A stretch of DNA of 64,000 bases, from NCBI GenBank assembly GCA_963920665.1, contig OY987273.1, positions 15,006,501 through 15,070,500 on the forward strand, read 5' to 3'. The stretch's first letter is position 1, and each line of letters begins with the position of its first letter. The translations under genes were made by a program, and so were the position numbers. Below the pieces are notes generated by a model that worked only from the letters and a program-made list of their open reading frames with translations, was not told the DNA's origin and made no database searches. This document shows, in pieces, positions 1 through 12,354 of the stretch. Source of the DNA: Straminergon stramineum. Its lineage: Eukaryota; Streptophyta; Bryopsida; Hypnales; Calliergonaceae.

Positions 1-282
1 GAGAACCGAGCCTTGGACTCCTCCTGCATTTTCAATATTTTGGCATTTGTCTTTGCATTTTTTTCAACTTCATCTACTAGTTGTTTCTCCTTCACCTCTT
101 TCTCCGCCTTGTGCCAATTCTTCTCTCTCATTTCTCTTTGTCCTTCTACCACCAATCCTTCTCCATTTTCACGACGACATCAGAGGGTGCAATGACAAGT
201 TTCATCTCCATAACTGAAGCAATGCCATCCTCCTCCTCCTCATCGTCTAAGAAATGGAGATGATCAATATCATCATTGTTGT

Positions 283-432
283 CACTAGAAGAAACCTTCG
301 TTGGTTTCAACATAAACTAGTTGACGCACTTTCTATGTTCTACCAAAAAACGCATTTTTTGCATTTTTTGGTAGAATGCAGAAAATTGTGTCAGTTGGTT
401 TCTACTGAAACCAACGAAGGTTTCTTCTAGTG
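283..432. mobile_element. CACTA-type foldback MITE, 150 bp
   Basis: Near-perfect inverted repeat beginning CACTAGAAGAAAC and ending GTTTCTTCTAGTG, flanked on both sides by TGT, the 3-bp target duplication expected of CACTA elements. It interrupts the acidic tail of the methyltransferase-like pseudogene. Confidence 0.85.
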
Positions 433-653
433 TGTTGATGATAACAAGCCCAGCTTCCTCCAATGTCAAAAAATTATTTTCCTGAGAAGGTTGTGATTCT
501 TCACATACAATAACGTCATCTAACCCGAAAATGTCATTCATGATGTCATTCTTTATAGCTTCATGATGTGTGACTCTCGAAGTGTACACGGCTTGCTTCT
601 GTTGTTCTCTTTTAAAATCTGTGTCTATCTCCATATCCTCTTCATCATGCACA

Positions 654-825
654 CACTAGAAGAAAATAACCTCCATTTCAACGAAACCAACTGAACACAA
701 AATGTAGTTTTCTGCCCAAAACGTAGAAACTGCGTTTTTGCCAATGCAGTTTCTACATTTTGGGCAGAAAACTACATTTTGTGTTCAGTTGGTTTTGTTG
801 AAATGGAGGCTGTTTTCTTCTCGTG
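654..825. mobile_element. CACTA-type foldback MITE, 172 bp
   Basis: Long inverted repeat starting CACTAGAAGAAAAT and ending TTTTCTTCTCGTG, with one mismatch in the terminal motif. The arms share a block reading TTTCTACATTTTGGGCAGAA and its complement. Flanks ACA and ATA are an imperfect 3-bp duplication, so this copy may be older. It splits the same pseudogene reading frame. Confidence 0.8.
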
Positions 826-2494
826 ATAGTATGCAATGTAGGGGGCTCAATTGGAGTTGACATCTAAGTATGAATTTGGAATGTATTTGTTTCGAACTCA
901 TCGATGCCCTCTACTCCAAGATCAATACAAACATGAGGTCCAATAGACTCTCTTTGTTGATTTAGGGGAACATGTACTACAACTAGTGAGTCCAGCATCA
1001 TAGGTAGTTATGGAGGCAAGTTTGAATGAACCACCATAGGACTACAACTTGGTGGTTTTTCGTATAGCAACGAATATGGAGAATTTGAGAACATAAAATC
1101 ATTTTTATCCATCTTCTTTGCAAGGTATGAAATCCTTAGATAGGATTTTGCCTCAACTTTCTCGACAAAGCCATAAAAAAATGCTCCGAACATCGGAATT
1201 AAATGTAGAATAAGTTAAACAAATATAAAAATTGAATTAAATGATCATAAGTCCAAAATAGTTGGAGTTATCCTTGCCTTGAGGATATTCAAGACGATGT
1301 TGATAATAGAATATGAACAAAAAAATAATGAGACATGAAGCTTTGACTCTTATCATTGAGTCGACGATACCAAGGTTCTACATGAGAAACCATGACTTTG
1401 TCGCGAGCTTGAATTTTGCTCTTGAATATAGACCACAAACATTCTCTTCTTACACTACAAAGGAATGGAGGGTTTCTAGATAAAACTCCATTCTCAGTTC
1501 ACTAGGCTCCATTCTCCACTTTGCCTCCATGCTTTTTGATGAATCCAAGTAGTACACACAATTAGAGGGCATGTCATATCTTAACTTCAATAATTCACGA
1601 GCGACGTTTGTGGAACTGTTATCCTTCTTAAAAAGGAAGAGCAAAAGAACTTCAGGAGCAGTTCCGTGATTTGTAACGTTATTCAACAACTCTGCTCTAC
1701 TTAGAACATAAGTAGATTGAATATATTCATATTGATCCAATTTTGAAGCTGCAAAGCGAGTTGCAGCCTTAACATCCTCCTTGTCTCACAGAATGAAGAG
1801 CCATACATTTCGCTCAGTCATTTTGGGGATCAATTTGTCATGCAAAAAACTTCAAACTAGATCAATGGTAGCTATCACATCCATTGGTGTTGCTCTTTGG
1901 ACCTCCCTAAGATCCAGAACAACAAGGTTTACTTCTCGACAATGATAGTGGTAATTCATGCTTGTCACCAACGCCTTTGTAGACATGTCGATACCTCTCA
2001 CCTAGACTCCGCCAATAGGTGTCGAAAGTTGGTACTTCAATTTCATAAACCTTGTAAACATATGAAGAACCTATGGAAACTATTTCTTGAGATCCTTCAC
2101 ACATTTTAGCCATGCACCATTCCTAAGATGCCTCTTGAAGTAGCCCACTTTGGGGTGCAAAATTAAAAAACCCTAAGATGTTGAAGTAAATTTGTGTTGT
2201 ACCTTCCAAGATTTCCAAGTCTTGTCTATTACATCTCCACCATTGTTTGTCAACTTTAGAGCAAGCTTAATAGCCATCAAGTCTTATAGCACAATTTTCT
2301 TCCGTTTCCTCCTCTCAACCCAATCTACATAGGACAGATTGTCTAGGACAAGAATCTTCGTCTTTGAGACAAAGACTTTCGGATACTGCGCTTGTTATTT
2401 GGGGGTCTCACTGAGGCAATGTTGTGCAAAGATCCCAAAATCCTTGTCCATGAAATGGCTACAATGTATAAAAACTCTCTTTTTAAGGACATTG

Positions 2495-2512
2495 CACTAG
2501 AAGAAACTAGTG
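2495..2512. mobile_element. 18-bp remnant of a CACTA MITE: two ends joined
   Basis: The sequence CACTAGAAGAAACTAGTG consists of the left end of the local MITE family joined to the end of its right terminus, flanked by a TTG duplication on both sides. Everything between the ends is missing. Element plus duplication is 21 bp, so it adds exactly seven codons to the pseudogene frame around it. It is either an extreme internal deletion or an imperfect excision product. Confidence 0.7.
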
Positions 2513-2632
2513 TTGTCTTTATTTTGAAACCCTTTATATCCTTAAACTGAGTTAAGGTTACAGGGTGAACCAACTTGCCTACTACGTATTTCGTCAAGAA
2601 GCCTTCCCAATGCGACCAAAGTTTTTTTGGAA

Positions 2633-2837
2633 CACTAGAAGAAAATAGTGTTGAGTTCAACATAACTTAGCTGATGCGAAAATCTGAAAACTGCTAGAAA
2701 ACGTAGTTTCTACGTTAGATGCAATGCAATTTTCTGAAAACTGTGTTGCATCCAACACAAAAACTATGTTTCCTAGCAGTTTTCAGATTTTTGCGTCAAT
2801 TGAGTTATGTTGAACTCAACACTGTTTTCTTCTAGTG
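2633..2837. mobile_element. CACTA-type foldback MITE, 205 bp
   Basis: Inverted repeat starting CACTAGAAGAAAATAGTG and ending TTTTCTTCTAGTG, with a GAA duplication on both sides. It has the same length and similar internal sequence as the copy at 24804-25008, so the two belong to one 205-bp subfamily. It sits between two exon-like segments of the minus-strand pseudogene. Confidence 0.87.
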
Positions 2838-5382
2838 GAAGAGTAATGATTTCAATTTCATTTTTTAAATTTGTGGTTCTACTTATTGAAGTGTCATCCT
2901 TCTAAGGATTAATGTTTTGGTACCTCTCGATGACTGCATTTGTGAAACTCTGCAAAATCCGAAAATAATAGTTAATGTCCACTCCTATCAAATGTATCGT
3001 CGAGTCAAGGATAATCCTTGTGAAGCTATATCATTAAATCAAATTACAATGCATCAAATACTTTAAGAAATTGAAAAAGGTAGACCTTACAAAATACTTT
3101 AAGAAACTAAAAAAGGTTGACATTAAATTCATCACCTCAAATCAACAAAACAGAAATTGTCATGTGCTTTAAAAAAATCAACAATGAAAACTTTTTTGAA
3201 GAAAATTTCAATATCGTTGCTTCCTTGATAGTGTAAATGGATGAAAATATACCTGATAGTTATTCACATGGAACACTGATTTGTTCTTCCTCATTGCATC
3301 TTTCGTTCGATCGTCAATTAGACATTTATATGCTAGCCAGATATTGTGACAGCTAATTATTTGGTTCCCCCAAGTCGGTTGCGAGTGATCCAAATGATTA
3401 GTACAATTGTAGAACTTAGAGATGTTTCTCAACTTATTATGATCGAGAGTCCAAACAATGTAAGCATCCCAAGTCTAAAGGTCCACTTTTTGGTCCATCC
3501 CAAATCATGCTTCTTGAAGCTCCTTTGAGGTAGTAATACTATAATGTCCATTAATGATCATGAAGCAACCACTTTCAATATCCGACCATTTCTCTAGTTT
3601 TTTCTTCAGGAGTTGATCATTCCTATTGACATGTGTAAGGCAAACGTTTTGTCTCTGTTTCATGTCAATAAGTTGAATGAATTTGTTCTTTACAACCTCA
3701 ACAATGTTTCTTTGCAAAGTATGAATGATGTATTGATCCCTTGCAATGATGCACTGATTGATATCGACGGATACTGTCTCCATATCCAAAAGAAAGCATT
3801 GCTTATGATTAGCCTAGAAGTTTTTTTAAATCACAACAAATTTTTCGTAATTTGGTTGAGTTTTTTTAAAGGACAAGGGACCCACTGAAACTATCATTAA
3901 AGTAGAGCTAGAACTGTTAACGCCCAAAAGTCCACTAAGAAGACTCTTCTTTCTCTTTCGGCTTGATTCTCTTCCTTCAAAGAGTTTAACTCTTTCCATT
4001 TTGGATCCAATTTTGTTTGCCTTGCTCTTGTTCTTTTACTCCCCAATCCAATGGTTTTAGACGATTGTTTCAAACTAGAGTTTGACTCTTGTTTTCTACT
4101 CTGAGAAATGGCACCTCTGAGTATAGGTTGTTGTTCCACGTTCTCCAAGGCGATCAATCGAGCATTTGAAAGATCAAGTGCAATCTTGTTGCATTTGATT
4201 TGGTTGTACTATTCTTCCATGGAACATATCCGTTCTTTTCAAACTCTTGATTCAAGTACTCCATTTGAGACCCCTCAAGAAAAGTCATGAAGTTGTCAAG
4301 ATCAAACTTTCCGTGATAGGAGTTGACATTGATGACAATGGAGTGACACTGGTCACTATTATTTCCGTTCTTGTCTACTTCCCGAAGTACAATAACGACA
4401 TAATTTCCCTAATACTCCTCAATGAGAGTGATTTTATTTTTTAGGTTCCAAGGCATATAGTTTGTTCTTCCTTGGATTCGGTAATGAAGATAGATATAGT
4501 TCTTCCATCGATTTACGCCAAAACTCTAGGTTTGGATGTGCTCCTTAAACTCCCACAATATTCCATACATGTCCTTAATCTCACTGATAAAGGGTTTGTC
4601 ATTAAAGGGATTGACGAATGGTTGTAGATGATGCTAAGTGGCAGAGTAGTCATAATTGTCTATGATGTCCATTCTTAAGAACCTATCAGATATGAGGACA
4701 TGAAATCCTAGATTAGAAATTCTTTAATTTTGATGGAAGGCTATCTTTTTTAATTGAAGATAATATACCTTCGTAATAGTGAATCTAGTTGTGAGTTTTT
4801 GAGGATATCATCGAGTTGACGATGGCATTTGGTGGTCAGAATATATTTAATTCATTGTTTATTCTTATTTTTCTTTCTCCTACAACGTGGTTATTGTCGA
4901 TGCGAGGATACACCCTAAATCTCCCCTGAGTTTTTCTAGGTCTAGATATTGACTTTTCTACTCTATAGATATTGCTTTGTCTATTTATGATGAATTAAAT
5001 AGATCAATCAATAATATTATCTTGATTACTATATTTTACAAAATAGATTTGTATATGATGTTATCCTCGAGGTGAGGATAAATGTCTTGACCAAATCCTC
5101 AATCCAAATGTTAAGATTTTGATTTAATAGCATGGGCTATTTGGTATTTACCATATTCTTTTCTATTGATCAATACTTTCTTGAACAAATTATATGTTTT
5201 GCTATTTCATGGGGTAGTACTTATCATCAACTCCATGATAACTAGAGTTGGTCTTCCTTTTCTAGAATGTTTTATATTTTTGACAGAATTTGTTATTGTC
5301 TTTAGTCAGAAGTAGTCTTTAAGAATTTTGTGGTCCATGTTTAAGATTTTTTTGCTTTATCCTCGGGTTGACAGTAAATATC

Positions 5383-6789
5383 CTTTGCTCAAGAGTACTC
5401 AAAAATATTTTCAATCCCAAAGTTCAATTGTGAAAACCCTAATTTGAAAGCATAAACCCTACACCAAGTTCAGGAGAATTGTGTACCTAAGACTTCAAGT
5501 TCTTGTAGATTCCATTGACAGTCATCTCCAATGAAGTTGTGAAATTGTCACCAATGCCTCAAAAAACCTACAAACATAGTAAAAAAATTCAATGCGCCTC
5601 ACAGATGACAATAGAAGTATGCAAACCACACCTAGGTTGATGAATCACACAATTCACTCACTTTGAATTTTAAAACCCAACTCGTAAGTTGGTAATAGAA
5701 GTGGGTACTAAGAAATCTGGAAATCAGTAGTACATACTACAATAGTAGAACCCTAAACCAAAATTGTACAGAAGTGCAAAAGAATTCGGTGCAACAAGAG
5801 AAAGCATCACATTGTGCTAATACTAACAAATTCAAACCCAAACCACTCATATTTGCAAAGCATAAGCTACTTCATTCAAGATAGCAAGTATGCAAACTCT
5901 TACAACAATGAAATAAAACTAACCTAAACCCTACCAAACAAGAGAACTAGAAATGAATCATGCAAATAAGGAATACAAACTTGCAAGGAACATGAACCTG
6001 AGAATGTCTAACCTACAATGTAGTAGTATGCTACAGCTCCGGAAATTTTGAACCCACAGCTCCACAAACCCTGAACTCCATAATTTTGAGACCACAACTC
6101 CAATCGCATCCCACTAACACAATTTGCTCTAGATGAGGAGGCCAAACTCCGAAAATCTCCTCCTTGATCCGCAACATTGAAACCTCAACAGAATAGCTCG
6201 CACTCATAGTGATGTAGCAACCGAATTCAATCCCTCACACTCACAATTGTTCACTCCCTCATAGTCACAATCGCTTGCACACAAAGAATGGAAGAAACAA
6301 AACTTACACTCCTAACACACACAATTGCTCACTCCTTCACAGTCACCATCATCGGCACTCACAGTCACAATACAATTGCTCGCACTGAACTCACACACAA
6401 AGAATGGACATGGAGAAGCAAAGAAAAATTAAAAAATATGGACCCTAAAATCTGATGTGGCACGGGGAGAGAGATGACCTCCCCAGGCCTCATCGAACTA
6501 GCTTGCCAAGCTGGCAAGCTGCCATTCTCCATCGACCTTTAGATTTCCACCAAGCCGATAAATCAAAGTTGACCTATACCAAAGCAGTAGCTTGGGATCC
6601 AAAGCTAACATCTTGTTCTTCAATCTTGTACACTAAATAGCGATATTAAGTGGACCGAAAAATTAAAGGGATTGATTGTAGAAAACTGTAGATGTTTGAA
6701 ACATGATGTACATCCCCCAAACACTTCAACAACTATTGAGGTACAATAAAGCTAGATATTTATATAGTGTCAAATGTCAATTAATTAGT
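5383..6789. other. No gene recognised
   Basis: No frame gives a recognisable protein. From about 6200 to 6425 the DNA is rich in degenerate CACAATTGCTCAC-like units, and CACACAAAGAATGGA occurs twice (near 6278 and 6399). A short imperfect inverted repeat, AGCTTGCCAAGCTGGCAAGCT, lies near 6500. Confidence 0.5.
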
Positions 6790-6956
6790 CCTGGATCTTT
6801 TTACGGAATACCTGGATCATCCTCTCAGCCTTAATGCAATGTTTAAGCTAAGCAGATTCTAATTCCGTTTGCCTAGTGAAAATTTTGAAAAATTCTATAC
6901 TATAATAGATCTATTTTATACTAACCCAGTGGATTCCAAGTTTTAGTCTTGTGACA
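6790..6956 (-). mobile_element. LTR fragment of the gag-only LTR family (copy D)
   Basis: This segment aligns by eye with the ends of the LTRs at 50950-51125 and 54160-54329, sharing GGAATACCTGGATCATC, TTTAAGCTAAGCA and GGATTCCAAGTTT blocks. In minus orientation it begins TGTCACAAGACT, a usual plant LTR start, and carries a TATA-like TAAAATAG near 6913. It is truncated at 6790, where similarity stops abruptly, and no internal region is attached. Confidence 0.65.
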
Positions 6957-7760
6957 CATGATGAAATTTTGAATGGTGAAAATAATGAAAAGACTTTAAA
7001 CTTTTCATTGGGACCATTCTCAAAGCAGATATGTAAGTACAATTTCTTAGATTTCAAATCAAATGAAATTGCCAAGCTTTGCATAAAGTTGGGAAATGAA
7101 GTAAAATTAGCAAGCTTTACACTCCACTTTTAGTACACATATGGCTTTGAAGACCTCTCAAAAATTGAATGTGTACTTTTCTCAATGAAAAATGAAAGTT
7201 TTCCATAATTAACTCTCAAAATTGTCCGAAAAAAATTTTAAACTAGTCATAGGAATTTCATTGCCTACACAGAAATGGGCCTGAAATTTTAGATTGACTA
7301 TATATGGTTAATAGGGTAGTTAGGGGTTAAAGCCTTATAATTTAGAAAATAAATTGGATATTTCTATGGTATTGCCTCTACAATTATATTCTACAAAATT
7401 TCCATGTCCTTATCACATCATTCAATTACTTCATAAATTGACAAAGTTGTCGTTCTTCATGGACTTCTAGTAATGAAGTTAAGTGAAAAAGCTGAAAAGT
7501 TCATCTAATGACTTGCATTTAATCCATTTATCATGAATTTCTGAGATCCATTTGAGCATTCACCTTTGAATGAGAAAACTACATATGCATGCAAGATTTG
7601 TATTTGCAGACAGTGACATCATGGTCCTATGATTATCATTGTTTATACTTCAACAATATTAGAAAATCTGTAACCTACTTCTACATCAAAAAACATCTCA
7701 TATTGTTCAACCAAAATAATCAAACTACACTCTATTTTATTCTGAATTAGAACTACTATC
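6957..7760. other. AT-rich spacer, no gene recognised
   Basis: Only short random reading frames are present and I found no terminal repeats or RNA gene signals. Confidence 0.5.
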
Positions 7761-7765
7761 ATCAT

Positions 7766-8937
7766 TCAGATCGTGAGGCATGGAACTGGAGCCACCATAT
7801 GGCCAATATCTACTTCACCCTCCTCCTTGTCTATAATTTCCAAAGTATGGACCTCCAAATGTTGGAGGAGGAGGTGGTACATTCTCATGTGACCTTCCTC
7901 TTTGTCCATAATTTCCATAGTATGGACCTCCAAATGGTGGAGGAGGAGGTGGTGCATTCTCCTCTAACCCTTTGGTCCCCCGTTGACTTGAACCACTATA
8001 GTATGAGCTTTCAGGAGGCCCATATGAATCTTGCCCCCCCCGTCCATAGATAATACTGCGAGCCACCGTATTGAGAACCACCATAGTCCGTGTACCTTAT
8101 GCTTCCATGGCCTCCTACGTTGCAAAAGTCATCGCGGAGGTCATTGTTGAATCGTGAATTTCCTCCTCCATATTGTGGGCGACGTGCATCACGATCATGA
8201 CGGGGTGGTGACAATTGTTGACATGGTTAACCTTGATCCACCACACTATTTCTCATTGCCTCTCGCATTTGATTATGGAAGTTGATGTCTTCGCGTTCAT
8301 TTCAGCGTTCATGCCTCTCTAGAAGGGGATGTCGAGGTGGCAAGTCTTCTTCATCATCCTCCTCTCCATCTGGCATTGGTTCTAGTGGAAACCCAAATTG
8401 ACCACGATTAGACCAAGCCAATAGGCAATCACTTGGGCCAACCCAATTGGTGTCTATCACCCCCTCATCACAGGTCATTTTGGACTTTTTGTCCTTCCCT
8501 ATAACTGTACGCTAGTCAACATCTCTTTGGAGTACAATCTCTACCCAAACCATGGCCATGGCAGAATAGTTCATGATATTTGGTTTAGAAGCACCTAAAT
8601 TGCAAGCTGCCCAAATCTCCTCGTACCTTTGTACAAAATGTATACTCTTGCAGGTATTCATGGGGCCTTCCCAACGTCTCACTTATCACTCTAATGCCTC
8701 TATGTTATCCGTTGGCCACAATTTTGCAATGTGTGACATTTTCACATAATGCTTGCATGTTGTGCAAGACCATACTTTTTTGGGCTCATATTGCCAACCC
8801 TCTTTAGCTACCTTGAATTCGTCAAGAACAGTATTTGAATCTATGTCTTGTGATTTTTCCTTTGTACTCTTTTTGAGAGGATTGAGAATTCCTTTAGAAG
8901 GCAAGGTAACCCATCTTGTTGTCTCTTAATCCAAAGT
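7766..8937 (-). pseudogene. Decayed element gene with CKxYVKMxHIxKLWP motif and Gly/Pro/Tyr-rich tail
   Basis: On the minus strand the frame opens near 8937 (ETTRWVTLPSKGILNPLKK), contains WSCTTCKHYVKMSHIAKLWP around 8780-8720, then continues through in-frame stops and shifts with readable blocks such as MNTCKSIHFVQRYEEIWAAC and SDCLLAWSNRGQFGFPLEPM. It ends in a low-complexity tail rich in Gly, Tyr and Pro, in which the unit PPPPPFGGPYYGNYGQRG occurs twice (about 7960-7830). The Cys pair resembles half of a zinc-binding site. I do not recognise the family. The same CK.YVKM.HI.KLWP motif occurs in the plus-strand gene starting at 12834, so both probably belong to one transposon family in opposite orientations. 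At least four stops show it is inactive. Confidence 0.5.
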
Positions 8938-9099
8938 TTGAATGAGAAGTTTATAAATTTCAAAATTAAGAAGGTGATGAAAAAATTATGAGCAAATTAA
9001 GTTACTTCATTCACAATTGATCACACTCCAAGTCGGAAGGGGCGTGCAAATACCAATTGGCACTGGATCAACCCACTCCGGAACGCAAACAATTGTGCC

Positions 9100-9300
9100 G
9101 ACTGTGTTGTCCGTGCCTCCCTTTATATCTATCGCCTAGACTAACGTCGCTGTCTGAATCAGATGGGCGGACGACAAATGGGAAGATCTAGTGGCCAGAA
9201 TGTTTTGGACTATCACATTGAACGGTCTAGATGATTGGAGCGGACAAGCGGACAACGGACAGGCCGATGGGCAGACGGGGCTCCCACTTCTAATGCATAG
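9100..9300. repeat. GGAC/GTCC-rich tract next to the 7.8-8.9 kb element
   Basis: A GC-richer stretch holds many degenerate CGGAC/GGACAG units (for example GCGGACAAGCGGACAACGGA). It lies upstream of the minus-strand gene. Its reverse-complement composition reappears at 12355-12560 and 16715-16870 around the plus-strand copy, so it is probably part of the element's untranslated DNA. Confidence 0.5.
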
Positions 9301-12300
9301 TTAGGGAATCTTTAAAGTTCAAACAATCAAACTACGGAATGAAAGATGGAAAGCAAATTCAACAAAGACTTGACAGATCCAAATTAAACTTTACAAATCC
9401 CATTTCAAATTTTTTCATTGGAAATCTAAAGTGCATCTTCCTTGTAAATCATTTTTTTCCACAAACATAAAGGTCCGTAACACCAAAAACAAAGTACAAC
9501 TCTATTTGCAATACATAAACCCTTGAGTTCGCAACCCATTGTTTTATAAGAAACAATTCAAAATTGACAGTTAGATTAGTTACATAGCATTGATAAATAA
9601 TAATAGTGAAGAGCCAAAGAATTATTTTTTACATTTCGGGGTGAGGGAATGTTTAACTTTTTACATCTTATATTATAGTACCGTGACAAATTGAAAATGA
9701 CAATGTGTGGAAGAATCTTTAAAGCCTTCAACAATGTAGATTGCAACATTATGATATGCAAACTGAACGATACATGATTTTCCAATTCTGCATATTTCAC
9801 TATTATATTTATTAATTACGCAGACTTTGAGCCCCTTTCACTTCAATTTTTATTTAATATAATGGATGGCTTGAAATTTATTATTTTTTTAATGAAGGGC
9901 TAAGAATTCGTAACTCTACATGAATGCATGATCAAACATTGAGTTCAAAAAGTAAATTAAATATATCAACAAAGACACTCAAAGTTTCACTCTTACAAAA
10001 TTTGTTCACTATAGGATGGTTAAAGATTCTAGAACATTCTAACTAATTAACAAATGCTAATGTAAACTGTGAGATTGTTATGCCAATGAGTGTGCTCTCT
10101 TTTGGGAGCATGAGGATAGAAAATCATTCATCCTAAAATGGAGTTTACCCCTGAAGGACCATTGTCCCCTCAAGGGACAAAATGGATTTTGGGCAAGTTC
10201 CTAGGACCTCAATTTTTATTGAAACTTTTTAAAACTTTCGTATAAGATAGAAAAAATTATTAGGTTCATGTATTCGTGGGAATATAATTTTTCTTTCAAT
10301 CGGTGCCCAAGAGCAAAAGTTATGCCATCTTAAACATAATTTTCACATCACTAGGCAAGAAAATAAATTCACAAAAATTTGAAATTATATTTTTCAAATT
10401 TTTTGCTCTTAGAAATTATATTCTTGTCTACATGTCAATCTTTGATTCATTCCATGTACATTGGTAATGTGAAAGTTATGAACAATCTTGTTTTCCAGGC
10501 AATATGAGCATCTCATTGAAAAAATAACTTTGAATGCTAATATATTTCGATCTACACGGCCCTAAACCCTGAAATTTTTACCACTTAGTTTGAGACAAGT
10601 AAAGTATAAGATCCTACCATTAGATTCTAAAAAAAGTTTCTTTTAGTTCTCTAGCATGAATGCAACATAAATGACGGTTTTGAGTGTTTTTTCACCAAAA
10701 ATTGGCCTTGGTCCTTTAGGGGTTAAATAATGAATTCTACGAATTATTCAATCCAGAACATGCTCTAATCGCTTAGAAATTAAGGTTCTCTCTAAGTTTT
10801 ACAAAACAAATCTAAGAGGGAATGATTTAAAGCATTTTATTTACGTAAAATATGTCTTTTTTGAAATCTTTTGGTTTAAATCTAAGGTCCTTTGAGGATT
10901 TTTTTTGTGAATGCCAAACTAAAAGTTAAAAACCAAGTCTTCTTCAGGTGTTGTGTAGTTGGGTCAATGTGTTATAACTTTCTCTCCTGTGTAAGGATTG
11001 AAAGAACAATAACATTTTAGATTTTTAGATTTCTAGGAAAGGTGATGTGTTTATCGATCATTCTATCTTAACCCCTAAGTGTCCAAGGCTTGTGTGGAGC
11101 TTCTTAAAATTTGCTCTAAATTGAACACAAACTCAACATTTTAACAAATTATACCAATTTCATTTGAATTGTAACGATACAAATTCAAACTAGACATGTT
11201 AGAGATCGCATAAGAAAAAAAAACATAACAATATCACTTTCAGAATGAAAGATTTGAATGTTTGATCATGAGGGTGTAAAAAATATGAAATTTTTTCATT
11301 TCTCTATTTGCATGTAAATTCTCAAAAGTTTGTCACTAAATGACTAAAAGATTTATAGGGCTTAGCAAGTTAGCATGCACAAACACAATGAACTCATGTC
11401 TTTTCAAAAATATGAAAAATCAAAATCTCATCTTTGATTTTTTTAAATGAATTTCTTTTGTGATTTTTTCTAGAAGACCTTAGATCTAGTGTATTTGAAG
11501 CTCATTTCCAAGAGCCCTCAACACTACGGGAAGTGAAGATTGCAATGGGCATCCTTGCACAAAGTCTTCAATAGAAAAAATATAATCATTCATTTTTAAG
11601 ATAATAAGATCGGCTTGTTCACCTTGTTGATCCTAAAATGAGACTCCAAAAACAATTTTCCACAATTAATTAAAATATAAACTAATAATAATAGCAATTT
11701 AGTATTTTGGTTCGATTTTATTTAACTTCAAAGTTTTCGGAACACTTGAAGTTTGTCCTTCAAGCATTTTGGGTTGAAAAGGAACTTTATTCAAATCCTA
11801 TCAAACAATAATTCATTAAAACATGGTTGAAATCCATTTTGCTAAATGACGAAACAATGGAACTTTAAGAATTCAAAATACTTAAGTCAATCTCACCCTT
11901 CAACCTTATATTCTTTCACTTCATCATTCATCAATGATATTGTGGCTTTTCTGATTTTATATCCTTTGCAATCTCCATTGTCCAACATATCTAGTTTATT
12001 GAAAATAAATCAAATAATTTTCAATTTTGAATCCAAATTTGCAATCTTCTAATAATGATGTCATTTGCTTAAATGAAGTAGGTAAGGGTTCAAGGGTTAG
12101 TTGGGTTTAGGATTTAAGGTTTAGAATTTCACCCTAAACTAGTAAAATTTCAAGCTCTCTAAATGCATTCTTAAATTTTTGTCATAACTTCTCTATTTAT
12201 ATTTTTGATTTGCTTGATTAAAGGCAAAAACATTGGATACTAAAACTTTGTAATTGTAGGGTATTATGAGGAATCTGAGTGGCTGGAAAAATGTATTTGA

Positions 12301-12354
12301 GAGAATTTGATGCCTTATGGTCTCAAAAGTCCCCCAAATTTGAAAAACTTGGTG
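9301..12354. other. AT-rich DNA, no gene recognised
   Basis: About 3 kb with no convincing frame on either strand. A small perfect hairpin lies at 10162-10180 (TTGTCCC, 5-base loop, GGGACAA). The rest is probably old, decayed transposon sequence. Confidence 0.45.

Larger units (their letters stand above)
1..4680 (-). pseudogene. ParB-like / DNA-methyltransferase-like spliced gene, decayed, cut by left window edge
   Basis: Read on the minus strand, several segments give continuous protein once stops are ignored: about 4674-4150, 4157-3897, 3795-3250, 2990-2838, 2632-2150, 2150-1450, 1193-826, 653-433 and 282 to the edge. The 3795-3250 segment contains GCFMIINGHYSITTSKELQE after a hydrophobic DQYIIHTL stretch, resembling the ParB/sulfiredoxin fold in which an I-x-G-x-x-R/S-x-x-A-S motif follows the first strands. 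The 2150-1450 segment reads VNLVVLD, then KLIPKMTERNVWLFIL and EVLLLFLFKK, the strand-helix-strand pattern of a Rossmann DNA methyltransferase; the DPPW/Y position is degenerate (LDLREV). Splice sites are visible, for example TTTTGCAG before the 2990 segment. The last part is acidic (EEDMEIDTD, LDDEEEDG). At least ten in-frame stops and several frame changes make it non-functional. The ParB-like call is moderate, the methyltransferase call weaker. It may be a transposon gene. Confidence 0.45.
1262..5382. repeat. Dispersed palindrome family, rough consensus TTATCCTCGAGTTGACGATA
   Basis: About seven degenerate copies of a roughly 20-bp palindrome occur in the putative introns and upstream DNA of the ParB/methyltransferase-like pseudogene: near 1268, 1346, 2994, 4806, 4893, 5065 and 5358. 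Examples are TATCGTCGAGTCAAGGATA near 2994 and TTATCCTCGAGGTGAGGATA near 5065. I did not notice this motif elsewhere in the window. Repeats of this kind are usual near the ends of DNA transposons as transposase-binding sites, so the gene may belong to such an element. Confidence 0.5.
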
